This document shows positions 49,435 through 58,934 of a stretch of DNA of 64,000 bases, piece by piece. Where the stretch lies: the NCBI RefSeq assembly GCF_022919115.1, contig NZ_CP095072.1, forward strand, positions 3,720,001 to 3,784,000. The letters run 5' to 3'. The notes beneath the pieces were generated by a model, which was given only the letters and a program-made list of their open reading frames with translations, was not told the origin of the DNA and did not search any database. Source of the stretch: Gracilibacillus caseinilyticus (lineage in GTDB: Bacteria; Bacillota; Bacilli; Bacillales; Amphibacillaceae). Each line of letters begins with the position of its first letter. The stretch's first letter is position 1. A program made the translations under genes and the position numbers.

Positions 49435-49907
49435 TTTTTCGTGTTACTCCTTTTTTGATTCCGTTCATCAAAGAATGTGTAGATAAATATAAAAATGACA
49501 CCAACTACTAATGCTGAATCAGCGATATTAAAGATCGGATAATCGTAACTGCCAATATAAACATCAAAAAAGTCGACTACCTCTTTCCGGAACAACCGAT
49601 CAATAAAATTCCCAATCGCTCCGCCAAGTACGAACGCCAAGGCAATGCCCAGCCATTTGCTTTCTTTCGCAAATTTCTGGATATAGAAAATAATAAAGCC
49701 AATGACAATAATCGTTATAATATAAAAGAATCCCATTTGACCTTGCAAAATTCCCCATGCTGCCCCTGAATTTCGATGAGACGTTATGTAAAAAAAGGAT
49801 TCAATTACCGTTAAGCGATCGCCGATTTCCATGTTTGCGACAACCAGATATTTGGTTACCTGATCAACTAATATAACTGCTAATGCTATAAGATATACTC
49901 GCCACAT
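49431..49907 (-). CDS. lspA: Lipoprotein signal peptidase LspA
   Basis: Aspartyl protease in the membrane that removes signal peptides from prolipoproteins. At 158 residues it has four hydrophobic segments, and the two catalytic Asp residues are in [11 protein letters not shown] and [16 protein letters not shown] near the start is conserved. The C-terminus is basic ([10 protein letters not shown]). In B. subtilis ylyA lies between ileS and lspA; here that gap holds a partial repeat. Confidence 0.97.
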   Translation of the reverse strand: MWRVYLIALAVILVDQVTKYLVVANMEIGDRLTVIESFFYITSHRNSGAAWGILQGQMGFFYIITIIVIGFIIFYIQKFAKESKWLGIALAFVLGGAIGNFIDRLFRKEVVDFFDVYIGSYDYPIFNIADSALVVGVIFIFIYTFFDERNQKRSNTKK

Positions 49908-50130
49908 AATGTACCTCCGCTTATTCTCTTACATACCTTTCACATTATACCACTAATATCTCAAATGAAAAAGTGGCTTCGATATAACAGAAGTGCGTAT
50001 GCTGAAAATCGAACAAACCAGATATAAAAAAACTCTGCAAGTTACCAATTAATACGAAGTTGAAGCAAACTGCGAAGTAAATACCGCTCAAAATGCTACC
50101 TCTTACATCAGTTGTGAAATATTAACATTA

Positions 50131-50270
50131 GCGTAGGCCAACCACGTAGACTCCCACGGGGATTGTGCAGGTGCTGAAGATCCACTTTGTGAAGCGATCT
50201 TCTTTACAAAGTTAGCTTCAGCCGTGCCCCGCAGGACGCGAAGTGATTGGCCGGAGCGGAATTTAAGCAC
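50131..50270. repeat. Partial miniature element, copy F (hairpin core only)
   Basis: The core GCGTAGGCCAACCACGTAGA to GAAGTGATTGGCCGGAGCGG is a 130-bp imperfect palindrome nearly identical to the module at 1031-1165 of copy A, including CTGAAGATCCACTTTGTGAA. Neither ATAATACGGATTAT terminus is found nearby. It lies between lspA and ileS. The flanks 49908-50130 and 50271-50371 show nothing else. Confidence 0.75.
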
Positions 50271-50371
50271 AGTATATATGTCAATATGATCTCAAAGCTG
50301 ATCATCACGTTCATTTTTTACGGTTATATACGAAGTTACTTCATAGTTTATAGATACAGTTCAATAGACAA

Positions 50372-50423
50372 AGCCGAACATAACACGAATGTTAGTTAAA
50401 AACATTTCGTGGGATGTTCGGCT
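50372..50423 (-). terminator. Terminator-like hairpin after ileS
   Basis: AGCCGAACAT..CACGAA and TTCGTG..ATGTTCGGCT pair around a 15-nt loop with a small internal bulge; a weak T-rich stretch follows on the minus strand. It resembles the hairpin after sigG (57984-58029) in both stem sequence and flanks. Confidence 0.65.
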
Positions 50424-50468
50424 ATGATTTGACTAAAACACTTTTGCTCCAGCCTCCTAGCAGACGGA

Positions 50469-53228
50469 TTACTCTGCTATGTCCTGATAATTTTCTTTTA
50501 CAACTTGAGCGCAGCGTTGACAAAGTGTTGGGTGGTCAGGGTCTTCTCCTACTGTATCTGCTACAACCCAGCAGCGTTCACACGTTTCACCATCGTGTTT
50601 GTTAATGTGAACAGAAACATGGTCATATTGCTTACCCACTTCAAGTTGATCAACCACTTCAACATGTGAAACGATCAATAACTGATGTAAATAAGGGATT
50701 TCCTGCAATAATGTCGCAATTTCCTGGTTGTTTGCTTTTAGCGTTACCGCTGCCTCTAAAGATTTACCAATTGTTTTCTCTGCACGAGCTTCTTCTAAGG
50801 CTTTGAGAATATCATCTCGTACTTCCATGAATTGAGACCATTTAGCAGCCAAAACTTCTTGATCTGGTAATTCTTTAGGTTCTGGCATATCTGCTAACTG
50901 TGGTGAAGCAGCTTCCACTCCCGGAATGTATTGCCACACTTCTTCCATTGTATGGGTTAGAATCGGCGTCAACAGTTGAACAAGTGACGTAATGATTTCA
51001 TGATAAACTGTTTGAATGCTACGTCTTCTATGATCATTTTCTGCTTCAATATATAAAATATCTTTGGCAAAATCTAGATAGAACGAGCTTAAATCAATCG
51101 TACAGAAGTGATGGATTGTTTGATAGACAGTAGAGAAATCATACGCATCATACGCTTTACGTGCTTTCTCGATCACTTGTTGCAAACGGTAGAGCATATA
51201 ACGATCAATTTCTTCTAACTTCTCATCTGCGACTTTATCTTCTACATTGAAATCTGCTAAGTTACCTAAAAGGAAGCGGAACGTATTTCGAATTTTTCGA
51301 TAGCCTTCTGCAGATTGTTTGATAATCTCATCAGAAATACGTACATCCGCCTGATAATCAACAGATGCTACCCATAAACGAAGGATATCTGCACCATATT
51401 GTTTCATAATTTTTGAAGGAACAACGACATTACCTACCGATTTACTCATCTTACGGCCTTGACCGTCTAGCGCAAAACCATGACTAATGACAGTTTCGTA
51501 CGGTGATTTACCCGTTACAGCTACAGCTGTCGAGATCGATGAATTAAACCAGCCGCGATATTGGTCTGATCCTTCCAAATATACATCAGCAGGTCGCTGT
51601 AATTCTTCTCTTGATTCCAGTACCCCTTGATGGGAACTGCCAGAGTCGAACCAAACGTCCATAATGTCGGTTTCTTTGGTGAATTCACCATTTGGACTGT
51701 GTTCTGAGCTGAATCCAGCTGGAAGTAAATCTGTCGTGTCCCAATCAAACCAGATATTTGAACCATGCTCTTCAAATAATCCTGCTACATGCTCAATGGT
51801 TTCATCATTAATAATCGGCGTTTTATCCTCGCCATAGAAAACAGGAATTGGTACACCCCAAGTACGTTGTCTCGAAATACACCAATCTTCGCGATCGCGA
51901 ACCATGTTAAATAATCTTGTTTCGCCCCATCCTGGCAACCAGTTAATTCGCTTGATTTCAGAGAGAATGTCTTCACGGAAATCTTTAATCGATGCAAACC
52001 ACTGACTAGTCGCACGGAAAATTGTTGGTTTCTTCGTACGCCAATCATGAGGATAAGAATGTGTAATGAAATTCATCTTTAACAATGCGTTTGTTTCTTT
52101 TAGTTTTTCTGTTACTACTTTATTTGCTGCATCATAGAACAAGCCTTCGAAACCAGGCGCTTCTTCCGTAAAGTTACCTCTTTCATCAACCGGACAAAGT
52201 ACATCCAAACCGTATTTTTTCCCGATGATAAAGTCATCTTCACCATGTCCAGGTGCTGTGTGGACAAGTCCTGTACCACTTTCTGTTGTAACGTGCTCTC
52301 CTAAAATTACTAATGATTCACGATCATAAAATGGATGCTGTGCCACAACATATTCCGCATCCTGACCTTTAAAAGATTTGACTACTTCTGCTTGCTGCCA
52401 TTCTAATTGTTCTGTTACTTCTTCCAGTAAATCATGAGCAACGATATACTTCGATCCTGCTTCTTTTACCACTACATATTCTAAATTCGGATGAACAGAG
52501 ATTGCTAAGTTCGCCGGAATCGTCCAAGGCGTTGTCGTCCAAATAACGAACTTCTCGTCACCATCCAGCAACTGTTTGCCATCCCTCACATCAAATGCCA
52601 CATAAATCGATGCAGATCGTTTATCCTGATATTCGATTTCTGCTTCCGCTAATGCAGACTCGGAAGATGGAGACCAGTATACAGGTTTACGTCCTTTATA
52701 GATATAGCCTTTTTTCGCCATCTCGCCGAACACTTTAATTTGAGCCGCTTCATATGATTTATCCAGAGTGATATAAGGATTTTCCCAATCCCCTCTTACA
52801 CCAAGCTGTTTAAATTGAGTACGTTGGTTATCAATTTGTTTTAACGCATATTCAGCACATTTCTGTCTAAATTCAGATACCGTCATTTTCTTACGGTTTA
52901 CTTTTTTCTTAGCCAGCGCCTGTTCAATTGGCAATCCGTGTGTATCCCAGCCTGGAACATATGGTGCGTGAAAGCCGGCCATCGACTTATATTTCACGAT
53001 AAAGTCTTTTAATACTTTATTTAACGCATGCCCCATGTGAATATCGCCATTAGCGTACGGAGGGCCATCATGGAGCATAAACAATGGTCTTCCTTCTGTA
53101 CGTTGTTGTACTTGTTGATAGAGATGTTCGCTATCCCATTTTTCTTGCAGTTTCGGTTCTTTGTTCGGTAAATTACCACGCATTGGGAAATCTGTTTGCG
53201 GCATTTTTAACGTTTTTTTGTATTCCAA
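50469..53228 (-). CDS. ileS: Isoleucyl-tRNA synthetase
   Basis: Charges tRNA-Ile; 919 residues. The class I signatures are [16 protein letters not shown] (HIGH type, with Met) and [10 protein letters not shown] (KMSKS). The editing domain has the TWTIPAN-type region, here [12 protein letters not shown]. The C-terminal zinc site is CERCWVV and CQRCAQVV. It is controlled by an upstream T-box and transcribed from its own promoter. Confidence 0.98.
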   Translation of the reverse strand: MEYKKTLKMPQTDFPMRGNLPNKEPKLQEKWDSEHLYQQVQQRTEGRPLFMLHDGPPYANGDIHMGHALNKVLKDFIVKYKSMAGFHAPYVPGWDTHGLPIEQALAKKKVNRKKMTVSEFRQKCAEYALKQIDNQRTQFKQLGVRGDWENPYITLDKSYEAAQIKVFGEMAKKGYIYKGRKPVYWSPSSESALAEAEIEYQDKRSASIYVAFDVRDGKQLLDGDEKFVIWTTTPWTIPANLAISVHPNLEYVVVKEAGSKYIVAHDLLEEVTEQLEWQQAEVVKSFKGQDAEYVVAQHPFYDRESLVILGEHVTTESGTGLVHTAPGHGEDDFIIGKKYGLDVLCPVDERGNFTEEAPGFEGLFYDAANKVVTEKLKETNALLKMNFITHSYPHDWRTKKPTIFRATSQWFASIKDFREDILSEIKRINWLPGWGETRLFNMVRDREDWCISRQRTWGVPIPVFYGEDKTPIINDETIEHVAGLFEEHGSNIWFDWDTTDLLPAGFSSEHSPNGEFTKETDIMDVWFDSGSSHQGVLESREELQRPADVYLEGSDQYRGWFNSSISTAVAVTGKSPYETVISHGFALDGQGRKMSKSVGNVVVPSKIMKQYGADILRLWVASVDYQADVRISDEIIKQSAEGYRKIRNTFRFLLGNLADFNVEDKVADEKLEEIDRYMLYRLQQVIEKARKAYDAYDFSTVYQTIHHFCTIDLSSFYLDFAKDILYIEAENDHRRRSIQTVYHEIITSLVQLLTPILTHTMEEVWQYIPGVEAASPQLADMPEPKELPDQEVLAAKWSQFMEVRDDILKALEEARAEKTIGKSLEAAVTLKANNQEIATLLQEIPYLHQLLIVSHVEVVDQLEVGKQYDHVSVHINKHDGETCERCWVVADTVGEDPDHPTLCQRCAQVVKENYQDIAE

Positions 53229-53321
53229 TTTGCATCCTCCTATTTAATTTCTGTTGATAATCTCATTCACAATACTAAGTAATGTTACCTTTTTAGGTCC
53301 ATTTTAATTGTCTCACAGGAC

Positions 53322-53565
53322 CATAAAAAAACTCCTCATCCCAAAAAGGGACGAGGAGTTCTCGCGGTACCACCCTTATAGACAGCAAGATCTTTCGTAC
53401 TGTCCACTCAGCAATTCGTAACGTGAATGATTCGTTTACACTTACTCTATTTCGGTGTAACTACTCATGGGTGATCTTCTATTAAAGGGCTAAATTAGGC
53501 TCCCACTATCCCTAAATCGCTACGTTAGCATACTTTAATATACTGTCCCAATCCTAGTATTTAAC
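53322..53565 (-). ncRNA. T-box riboswitch (isoleucine) upstream of ileS
   Basis: The T-box core AAGGGTGGTACCGCGAGA (complement at 53361-53378) is followed by a terminator, AACTCCTCGTCCC / GGGATGAGGAGTT, with a T run at 53322-53360. Stem I lies upstream (to about 53565), with a likely specifier ATC (Ile) at 53473-53475 in GAAGATCACCC. Uncharged tRNA-Ile pairs with the specifier and the T-box and prevents termination. Confidence 0.93.
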
Positions 53566-53592
53566 TAACATCATCAAAAGTTTGTAATAAGA

Positions 53593-53621
53593 ATTATATG
53601 TAATAATTCTTATTTCGTCAA
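53593..53621 (-). promoter_or_regulatory. Promoter of the ileS T-box transcript
   Basis: TTGACG (53616-53621), 17 bp, TATAAT (53593-53598). The -35 ends 3 bp from the divIVA stop codon. Confidence 0.8.
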
Positions 53622-53624
53622 GGC

Positions 53625-54149
53625 TTAATAATGTGTTGACTCTTCTTGTGCGGATTCGTCTTCATCCTGATCGAAATCCATATCGAAGAGCCCGTCCCAA
53701 TCTTTATTATCCAAAAGGTCAAGCTGAGCTTCTACTAACATTTTCAATCTTGTGCGAAAGACCTTGGCTTGCTTCTTTAATTCTTCCACTTCCAACGCGA
53801 TAGATCTTGATTTATGTAGAGCCTCATTAATAATTCGATCGGCATTTTTCTCTGCTTCTTTTATAATTAATTTCGATTCTTTTTTGGCGTTTTCTTTTAC
53901 TTCTTCCGCTGTTTCTTGTGCAACCAGAATGGATTTATTCAAGGTTGATTCAATATTTGAGAAATGACTCAGCTTCTCATTTAAATGATCGACTTTTTCA
54001 TTCAGTTCCTTCTTTTCACGAATGACTGTCTCATAATCTTTAATGACTTGATCCAGAAATTCATTCACATCATCTTCATCATAACCGCGAAATCCTCTGG
54101 CGAACTCTTTGTTATGAATATCGAGCGGTGTTAAAGGCACATTGGCCAC
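53625..54149 (-). CDS. divIVA: Cell division site/pole protein DivIVA
   Basis: Peripheral protein that binds negatively curved membrane at septa and poles and recruits MinJ and, in sporulation, chromosome-anchoring factors. At 174 residues the N-terminal lipid-binding domain has PLTPLDIHNKEFARGFRGYDEDDVNEFL, with the exposed Phe and Arg. The rest is a long coiled coil (30-150) and an acidic tail. Confidence 0.97.
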   Translation of the reverse strand: MANVPLTPLDIHNKEFARGFRGYDEDDVNEFLDQVIKDYETVIREKKELNEKVDHLNEKLSHFSNIESTLNKSILVAQETAEEVKENAKKESKLIIKEAEKNADRIINEALHKSRSIALEVEELKKQAKVFRTRLKMLVEAQLDLLDNKDWDGLFDMDFDQDEDESAQEESTHY

Positions 54150-54224
54150 CTCCTAATAGATGTCTTTCTTTTATACATTATCTTATCATACTTTTTAGGC
54201 AAGTCAGCAAAATTTTCGCAAAAA

Positions 54225-54998
54225 TTATAATAATTTCTCATAATTGATCCTAAATTTATCTTTTTTTGTCATTCCTTGTAGTTCTGCTATCCGTGATCTG
54301 CCTTTTCCTCTTACCGAAATCATATCGGCTTCTTCCAAAGTAAAAGCTGGCTGTTCGATCGTTTGAAAATTTACTTTGACAAAACCTTTCTTAATAAGTG
54401 TTAAAGCTTGTTGTCGAGACATCTGGTACATTTCTTTCATTAGCACATCTAAACGTAAGGATGCGCATGTAGCAGTGCGTGATTGCCACTGATCCTGACT
54501 AATCAGCCGATTTGATAACCCCACTCGTTCAAATTGAATTCCAGCCTTCTTAATTCCGGTAATGTTGGCAATTAAATAGGCAGATATATCTTCTGTAACG
54601 AGGATCTGTATGACATTATCATGTATCACAATGTCACCTATTTTTTTCCGTTTGATACCAGCAGACAAAAATGCACCAAGTACATCACGATGTTCAATGG
54701 ATACGAATTTATCCGGAAAAGTCGCTTGCAGCAGCTCTAATTCAAAATCAATATCGGTGATTTCTTCATAGTATGGTGCCAGAATTGCTCTTTTACGTTC
54801 GGCATGATCCCAGCCTCCAGCAAACGAAAGCGATAATTCTTCATCATTTCCAATAATGGATTGAAGTATTCGTTGTTCACGAGGATGTAAAAAATCGATG
54901 AGTTTGCGCTGGTAACGAGTTGTAATTTCCTCCCGCCAAGATAAAACTTGATCTATGAACGGGTATTCTTCTTTTCTAAAATGTTGATAAAGGTCCAT
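54225..54998 (-). CDS. ylmH: S4-domain RNA-binding protein YlmH
   Basis: A 257-residue protein with a C-terminal S4 domain (about 180-245; RLDVLMKEMYQMSRQQALTLIKKG). YlmH binds the 50S subunit and has been linked to ribosome rescue. The N-terminal two thirds contain FLHPREQRIL and SFAGGWDHAERKRA, typical of the family. It belongs to the ylmC-divIVA cluster, next to ylmG. Confidence 0.92.
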   Translation of the reverse strand: MDLYQHFRKEEYPFIDQVLSWREEITTRYQRKLIDFLHPREQRILQSIIGNDEELSLSFAGGWDHAERKRAILAPYYEEITDIDFELELLQATFPDKFVSIEHRDVLGAFLSAGIKRKKIGDIVIHDNVIQILVTEDISAYLIANITGIKKAGIQFERVGLSNRLISQDQWQSRTATCASLRLDVLMKEMYQMSRQQALTLIKKGFVKVNFQTIEQPAFTLEEADMISVRGKGRSRIAELQGMTKKDKFRINYEKLL

Positions 54999-55029
54999 TT
55001 AATCACCTGTCGTCTATGTAATACTGGAT

Positions 55030-55296
55030 TTAAAGCAGATTAAAAAATAAAAAGCCTAATCCGCGCATCGCAAATTGTAATACAAATAAAGCAACGATTG
55101 GCGAAATGTCAATCATGCCACCGATAGGAGGAATTATCTTGCGGAACGGCTCTAAATAAGGCTCAACGATGGAGCCGAGAAAATTACCGATAGAAGATTG
55201 TCGTGCTCCCGGAAACCAGGACATTAAAATATAAATAATGATCGCATACGTATAAAGCTGCATTGCGTAATATAATATCTCATATAACATATACAT
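55030..55296 (-). CDS. ylmG: YggT family membrane protein YlmG
   Basis: A small integral membrane protein of unknown mechanism, associated with cell division or envelope organisation. From the ATG at 55296 (AAAGG about 11 nt upstream) it is 88 residues with two hydrophobic segments (about 4-28 and 68-88). Between them is the family motif LMSWFPGARQS, then GSIVEPYLEPFRKIIPP. A GTG upstream would place the ribosome site inside the gene. Confidence 0.88.
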   Translation of the reverse strand: MYMLYEILYYAMQLYTYAIIIYILMSWFPGARQSSIGNFLGSIVEPYLEPFRKIIPPIGGMIDISPIVALFVLQFAMRGLGFLFFNLL

Positions 55297-55304
55297 TGAA
55301 TTGA

Positions 55305-55751
55305 TTACCACCTTTGTTCTGGATCTACTTCCTCCATTATTTCAGTAATATTACCTGATATTTCAATATTTTCAGGTGTACATAAGAAGGTCTGTGAACC
55401 TAATTTTTTTATTTGACCAGATACAGCATATACTGTACCACTCATAAAATCAATAATTTGACGGGCCTGCTGATTATCTACTCGCTGCAGATTGATGACA
55501 ACCGATCGCCGGTTTACAATATGATCGGCAATGTCTTGTACTTCATTATAGTTTCTAGGTTCACATAATACCATTTTCGTATTCTTTTGTACCGAAGATA
55601 AGCTGACGACATTTGTTTTATCCTCTTTGCGCTGACTTCTTCTCATTGGTTCTGCTTCTGCAGAAGATTCCTGTTCCAGCTCCTCTTCTACTATTTCATA
55701 TTCTTCATCTTCGAGTCCGAAAAGATTACGAAATTTTCCTTTCATACTCAT
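55305..55751 (-). CDS. sepF: Cell division protein SepF
   Basis: Membrane-binding protein that tethers and bundles FtsZ. At 148 residues it has the N-terminal amphipathic helix MSMKGKFRNLFGLED, an acidic linker, and the ring-forming domain (about 60-140; EPRNYNEVQDIADHI, GTVYAVSGQIKKLG). Start ATG follows GAGGTGA. Its neighbours are ylmE and ylmG. Confidence 0.96.
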   Translation of the reverse strand: MSMKGKFRNLFGLEDEEYEIVEEELEQESSAEAEPMRRSQRKEDKTNVVSLSSVQKNTKMVLCEPRNYNEVQDIADHIVNRRSVVINLQRVDNQQARQIIDFMSGTVYAVSGQIKKLGSQTFLCTPENIEISGNITEIMEEVDPEQRW

Positions 55752-55764
55752 CGTTCATTCACCT

Positions 55765-56445
55765 CTATTCTTCATATGGTCCTACAAGGCTCGAACCAAT
55801 ACGTATATGGGTTGCTCCCTCTTCAACAGCGATCTGATAATCATTGCTCATGCCCATCGAAAGATAAGTACAGGGTGCATGACTGTGTCCTTTTTGTTTA
55901 ATTTGATCACGGAGTTTTCTTAACGAACGAAAAATTTCCCTTAATTGATTGCGATCTTCCATATATGGTGCCATTGTCATTAAGCCGACTACTCTAATAT
56001 TAGAATACCCTTCTAACGTTTCGATAAACGGTTCCACCTCAGCAGGTGACAGACCGTGCTTTGATTCTTCTCCACTAACGTTCACCTGAACGAAGCAATC
56101 AACAGGCTTGTCTGCTCGCTTATTAATTTCCTTTGCTAAAGACTTACGGTCCAAAGAATGAATATAATCTACTTTATCGACCACTTCTCTTACTTTTCTC
56201 GATTGAAGGGTTCCAATAAAATGCCAATTAGCTTTACTGCCGATCTGCTCATACTTCTCTAAAAAACCTTCGATTCGATTTTCACCAAAATGGCTGATCG
56301 TTGCTTCTAATGCTTCAAGGGCTCGTTCAACGGATACATATTTCGTCACCCCAATTATTGAGATGTCTTTTGGATGACGTCCTGTCTTTTCACATGCTTG
56401 ATTGATTTGCTGGTTGATTGCTGCTAAGTTTTCTGCTACAGACAT
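55765..56445 (-). CDS. ylmE: PLP homeostasis protein, YggS family
   Basis: Pyridoxal phosphate-binding protein (COG0325) that buffers PLP; not known to be an enzyme. At 226 residues it has the PLP-Lys in SIIGVTKYVSVERA (Lys about 35), HFIGTLQSRK, and STDL-type SMGMSNDYQIAVEEGATHIRIGS at the C-terminal phosphate site. It lies between ylmD and sepF. Confidence 0.95.
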   Translation of the reverse strand: MSVAENLAAINQQINQACEKTGRHPKDISIIGVTKYVSVERALEALEATISHFGENRIEGFLEKYEQIGSKANWHFIGTLQSRKVREVVDKVDYIHSLDRKSLAKEINKRADKPVDCFVQVNVSGEESKHGLSPAEVEPFIETLEGYSNIRVVGLMTMAPYMEDRNQLREIFRSLRKLRDQIKQKGHSHAPCTYLSMGMSNDYQIAVEEGATHIRIGSSLVGPYEE

Positions 56446-56466
56446 GATTATACTCCCTTCTCACTT

Positions 56467-57270
56467 TTAAGCTAGACCAATGAATCCGATCATCCGGCCT
56501 GTCGGATGCTTGTCACGTCGATGAGAATAAAAAAGGCTGTCATGCGACGTGCAATACGATGTTGTATATATATGAGCTGGTAATACGCCTGCCTCGATTA
56601 GTAATTGCTTGTTTAACTGCTTTAAATCCAATTGGTATTGACCATCCCAACCGTCGTAACAATTTTGATGAGCAGGTTCAATATGCTGAATGACATGATC
56701 ATTGACTTCATAACAGGACGGACAAATACTTGGTCCTATTACTACTTCTATATCACTTGGATCAGCAGACAATTGTATCATCGCCTGGGTGGTTTTCTGT
56801 GCGATTTTGTTTACGGTCCCTTTCCATCCCGCATGTGAGATGGCAACAATTCCTTTTTTCCTGTCTGCGAAAAATAACGGCACACAGTCAGCAAACAGTG
56901 CAGCACAGACCATCTCATTCTCCATTGAAACTAAACCATCGGCATCTGGTATTGCCGTTTCCATGGAGTGACTCCCCTTACCTTTATCTCGTTGCTCTGC
57001 TATGTGCACTTTGTTTCCATGCACTTGTTCTGCTAATACCCAATGATCTAAAGGTACAGAAATAGCATTCGCAAGTAATTGTCGATTGTTCAAAACGTGC
57101 GTAGGATTGTCCTCAACATGAAATCCTAAATTGTTGCTATCATAAGGGGGTAAACTGACCCCACCTTCTTTTGTCGTAAAACCTGCTATGATCTTCTTAT
57201 CACCATTTATCCATGGAGCTATCCAAACTATCGGCTCTTTTTCATCTCGTACAAAGGGTTCTGTCATCAT
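56467..57270 (-). CDS. pgeF: Multicopper-fold nucleoside/purine hydrolase family protein YlmD (PgeF)
   Basis: DUF152 / laccase-domain family (YfiH/PgeF), linked to peptidoglycan editing in E. coli and to purine nucleoside handling. The ATG at 57270 follows GGGAGG and gives 267 residues; extension upstream is unsupported. Metal-site residues are visible in EQVHGNKVHIA, ADCVPLFF and ISHAGWKGTV. It is coded between ylmC and ylmE. Confidence 0.9.
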   Translation of the reverse strand: MMTEPFVRDEKEPIVWIAPWINGDKKIIAGFTTKEGGVSLPPYDSNNLGFHVEDNPTHVLNNRQLLANAISVPLDHWVLAEQVHGNKVHIAEQRDKGKGSHSMETAIPDADGLVSMENEMVCAALFADCVPLFFADRKKGIVAISHAGWKGTVNKIAQKTTQAMIQLSADPSDIEVVIGPSICPSCYEVNDHVIQHIEPAHQNCYDGWDGQYQLDLKQLNKQLLIEAGVLPAHIYTTSYCTSHDSLFYSHRRDKHPTGRMIGFIGLA

Positions 57271-57332
57271 ACCCCTCCCTATTTTACCCCATTTTATCAC
57301 ATATTGTGCGATCATAACAGCGACAATGTCGT

Positions 57333-57626
57333 TTATTGCGAATATGCGGAAGAATCGTCATCTTTTGGCGAAGTCGTTATTGCAGAAAAGCTGCCATTCT
57401 TTTTAACCAGGATCACGTCATGACCAATTTTCATAACATGCTCCCAAGGGATAATGACTTCTCTTGACTCTCCAAAAACACCGAACATTTTTGTTTTAGT
57501 GGCTACGACCAGATTTGAAATGCTGCCTAAATCGATATTAATTTCAATATCTGTCAAATTGCCAAGCTTAGTACCATCTTCAATATAGACAATATCTTTT
57601 AATTGTAGTGACGATAATGTGATCAT
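57333..57626 (-). CDS. ylmC: YlmC/YmxH family sporulation protein (PRC-barrel)
   Basis: A 97-residue PRC-barrel protein of the YlmC/YmxH family, found in spore formers next to the ylm cluster; function unknown. It starts MITLSSLQLKDIVYIEDGTKLG, and the ATG at 57626 has AAGGAGG about 10 nt upstream. The frame is open another 51 codons upstream, but that sequence is unlike any protein and lacks a ribosome site. The C-terminal tail after residue about 80 is longer than in B. subtilis. Confidence 0.87.
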   Translation of the reverse strand: MITLSSLQLKDIVYIEDGTKLGNLTDIEINIDLGSISNLVVATKTKMFGVFGESREVIIPWEHVMKIGHDVILVKKNGSFSAITTSPKDDDSSAYSQ

Positions 57627-57761
57627 GAATACCTTTACCTCCTTTTTATCAATATATGTCTTATTAAAAAAAATATGGTGTTTATGACAATAAAAATAGT
57701 TCATCTTCTCAGATGAACTGCGCAACCTATTAAAGTATTCGTAAAAGAAAGGATGATAAAA

Positions 57762-57941
57762 GTGGGTAGAGATGAACATAAGAAAAAAGCTGGAAAGAAT
57801 CGCTTAGCACAAACACCAAAGCAAGAAAAGATGGATGGTTTTGACGTCGAATTTTCCTCTGAATTAGCAGATGCGGAGGACAAAGAAGCACAAGCGCGTG
57901 GTAAACAGGCGGACAGTCGAGCGAAACACGCTAGACCATAA
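57762..57941 (+). CDS. YfhD family protein
   Basis: A 59-residue hydrophilic, highly charged protein that I recognise as the YfhD family from GRDEHKKKAGKNRLAQTPKQ, DVEFSSELADAED and EAQARGKQADSRAK. It has no membrane segment and no known function, and is common in spore-forming Bacillaceae. GTG at 57762 with AAAGGA 8 nt upstream fits best; an ATG three codons earlier directly abuts that site. It is on the plus strand, convergent with sigG, at the place where B. subtilis has ylmA. Confidence 0.7.
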   Translation: MGRDEHKKKAGKNRLAQTPKQEKMDGFDVEFSSELADAEDKEAQARGKQADSRAKHARP

Positions 57942-57983
57942 TAGAAGATTGCCATTTCTGTTTAAATTTGATGATAACGAAAA

Positions 57984-58029
57984 AGCCGAATTTAACACGA
58001 AGTATTTATCCTCCGTGTTAAATTCGGCT
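57984..58029. terminator. Bidirectional terminator between the yfhD-like gene and sigG
   Basis: A perfect 16-bp stem (AGCCGAATTTAACACG with its inverse) around a 14-nt loop. On the minus strand GGCTTTTTCG follows, ending sigG transcripts. It also lies 43 bp after the plus-strand gene. The stem is related to the hairpin after ileS. Confidence 0.85.
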
Positions 58030-58060
58030 ATATCTGTTTTTGCTCTAGCCCTTCTTTTAC

Positions 58061-58840
58061 TTACTCAAACATTTCTTTATTCATTTCTTTAATTGCGGCT
58101 TTTTCCAAACGTGAGACCTGTGCTTGCGAAATACCGATCTCTTCTGCGACTTCCATTTGTGTTTTTCCTTGGAAGAAGCGTTTATTTAAGATCATTTTCT
58201 CACGTTTATTCAGTCGGTGCATTCCTTCTTTGATAGATAAATTATTAATCCAATCATTATCTTTAATGGAATCATCACCAACTTGATCCATTACATAAAT
58301 AGGATCTCCTCCATCGTTGAAAATCGGTTCAAACAATGAAACAGGGTCTTGAATGGCATCCAATGCAAATATTACGTCTGTCACAGGCACATCTAATTCA
58401 TTCGCAATTTCCAGAGGAGAAGGATCCTTTGATGTCTTATTCAAAAGCTTTTCTCTTGCATGAAGTGCTTTATACGCAATATCCCGTAATGACCTGGATA
58501 CCCTAATTGGATTGTTGTCACGGAGATACCGTCTAATTTCACCAATAATCATCGGAACAGCATAGGTGGAAAATTTCACGTTTTGACTTAAATCAAAATT
58601 ATCAATAGATTTTAATAAGCCGATACATCCTACTTGAAACAGATCATCACCATACTCTCCACGATTATGGAAGCGTTGAATAACACTAAGTACTAACCTT
58701 AGATTGCCATTGACCAATTTTTCACGTGCTGATTGATCTCCATTTTGCATGGCTTTGAATAAAATTCTCATCTCTTCATTCTTTAGAACCGGTAATGTAG
58801 CTGTGTCTACCCCACATATTTCTACTTTGTGTCTTGTCAT
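58061..58840 (-). CDS. sigG: Late forespore sigma factor SigG
   Basis: Directs late forespore transcription during sporulation. The ATG at 58840 with GGGAGGG upstream gives 259 residues starting MTRHKVEICGVDTATLPVL, the conserved N-terminus. Region 2 contains LVNGNLRLVLSVIQRF and the promoter-melting segment FSTYAVPMIIGEIRRYLRD. Region 4 has KTQMEVAEEIGISQAQVSRLE. A sigma-F-type promoter lies just upstream, while sigE read-through is also possible. Confidence 0.97.
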   Translation of the reverse strand: MTRHKVEICGVDTATLPVLKNEEMRILFKAMQNGDQSAREKLVNGNLRLVLSVIQRFHNRGEYGDDLFQVGCIGLLKSIDNFDLSQNVKFSTYAVPMIIGEIRRYLRDNNPIRVSRSLRDIAYKALHAREKLLNKTSKDPSPLEIANELDVPVTDVIFALDAIQDPVSLFEPIFNDGGDPIYVMDQVGDDSIKDNDWINNLSIKEGMHRLNKREKMILNKRFFQGKTQMEVAEEIGISQAQVSRLEKAAIKEMNKEMFE

Positions 58841-58876
58841 ATCGTACCCTCCCAATTGGAGATCCTTCTCAAAAAT

Positions 58877-58905
58877 CAGTATCACCAATCAGGAGGTTTT
58901 TATGC
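58877..58905 (-). promoter_or_regulatory. Sigma-F-type promoter of sigG
   Basis: GCATA (58901-58905), 14 bp, GGTGATACTG (58877-58886), matching the sigma-F consensus GYATA and GGNNANANTR. The start would be about 30 bp before the sigG ATG. In B. subtilis spoIIIG is likewise transcribed by sigma-F. Confidence 0.75.
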
Positions 58906-58934
58906 ATCATCCATCATTTACCATGAAGAGAGAT

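Noticed and set aside
57627..57779. 51-codon N-terminal extension of ylmC
   Set aside because: Unlike the family, His/Phe/Tyr-rich, and the strong ribosome site is just before 57626.
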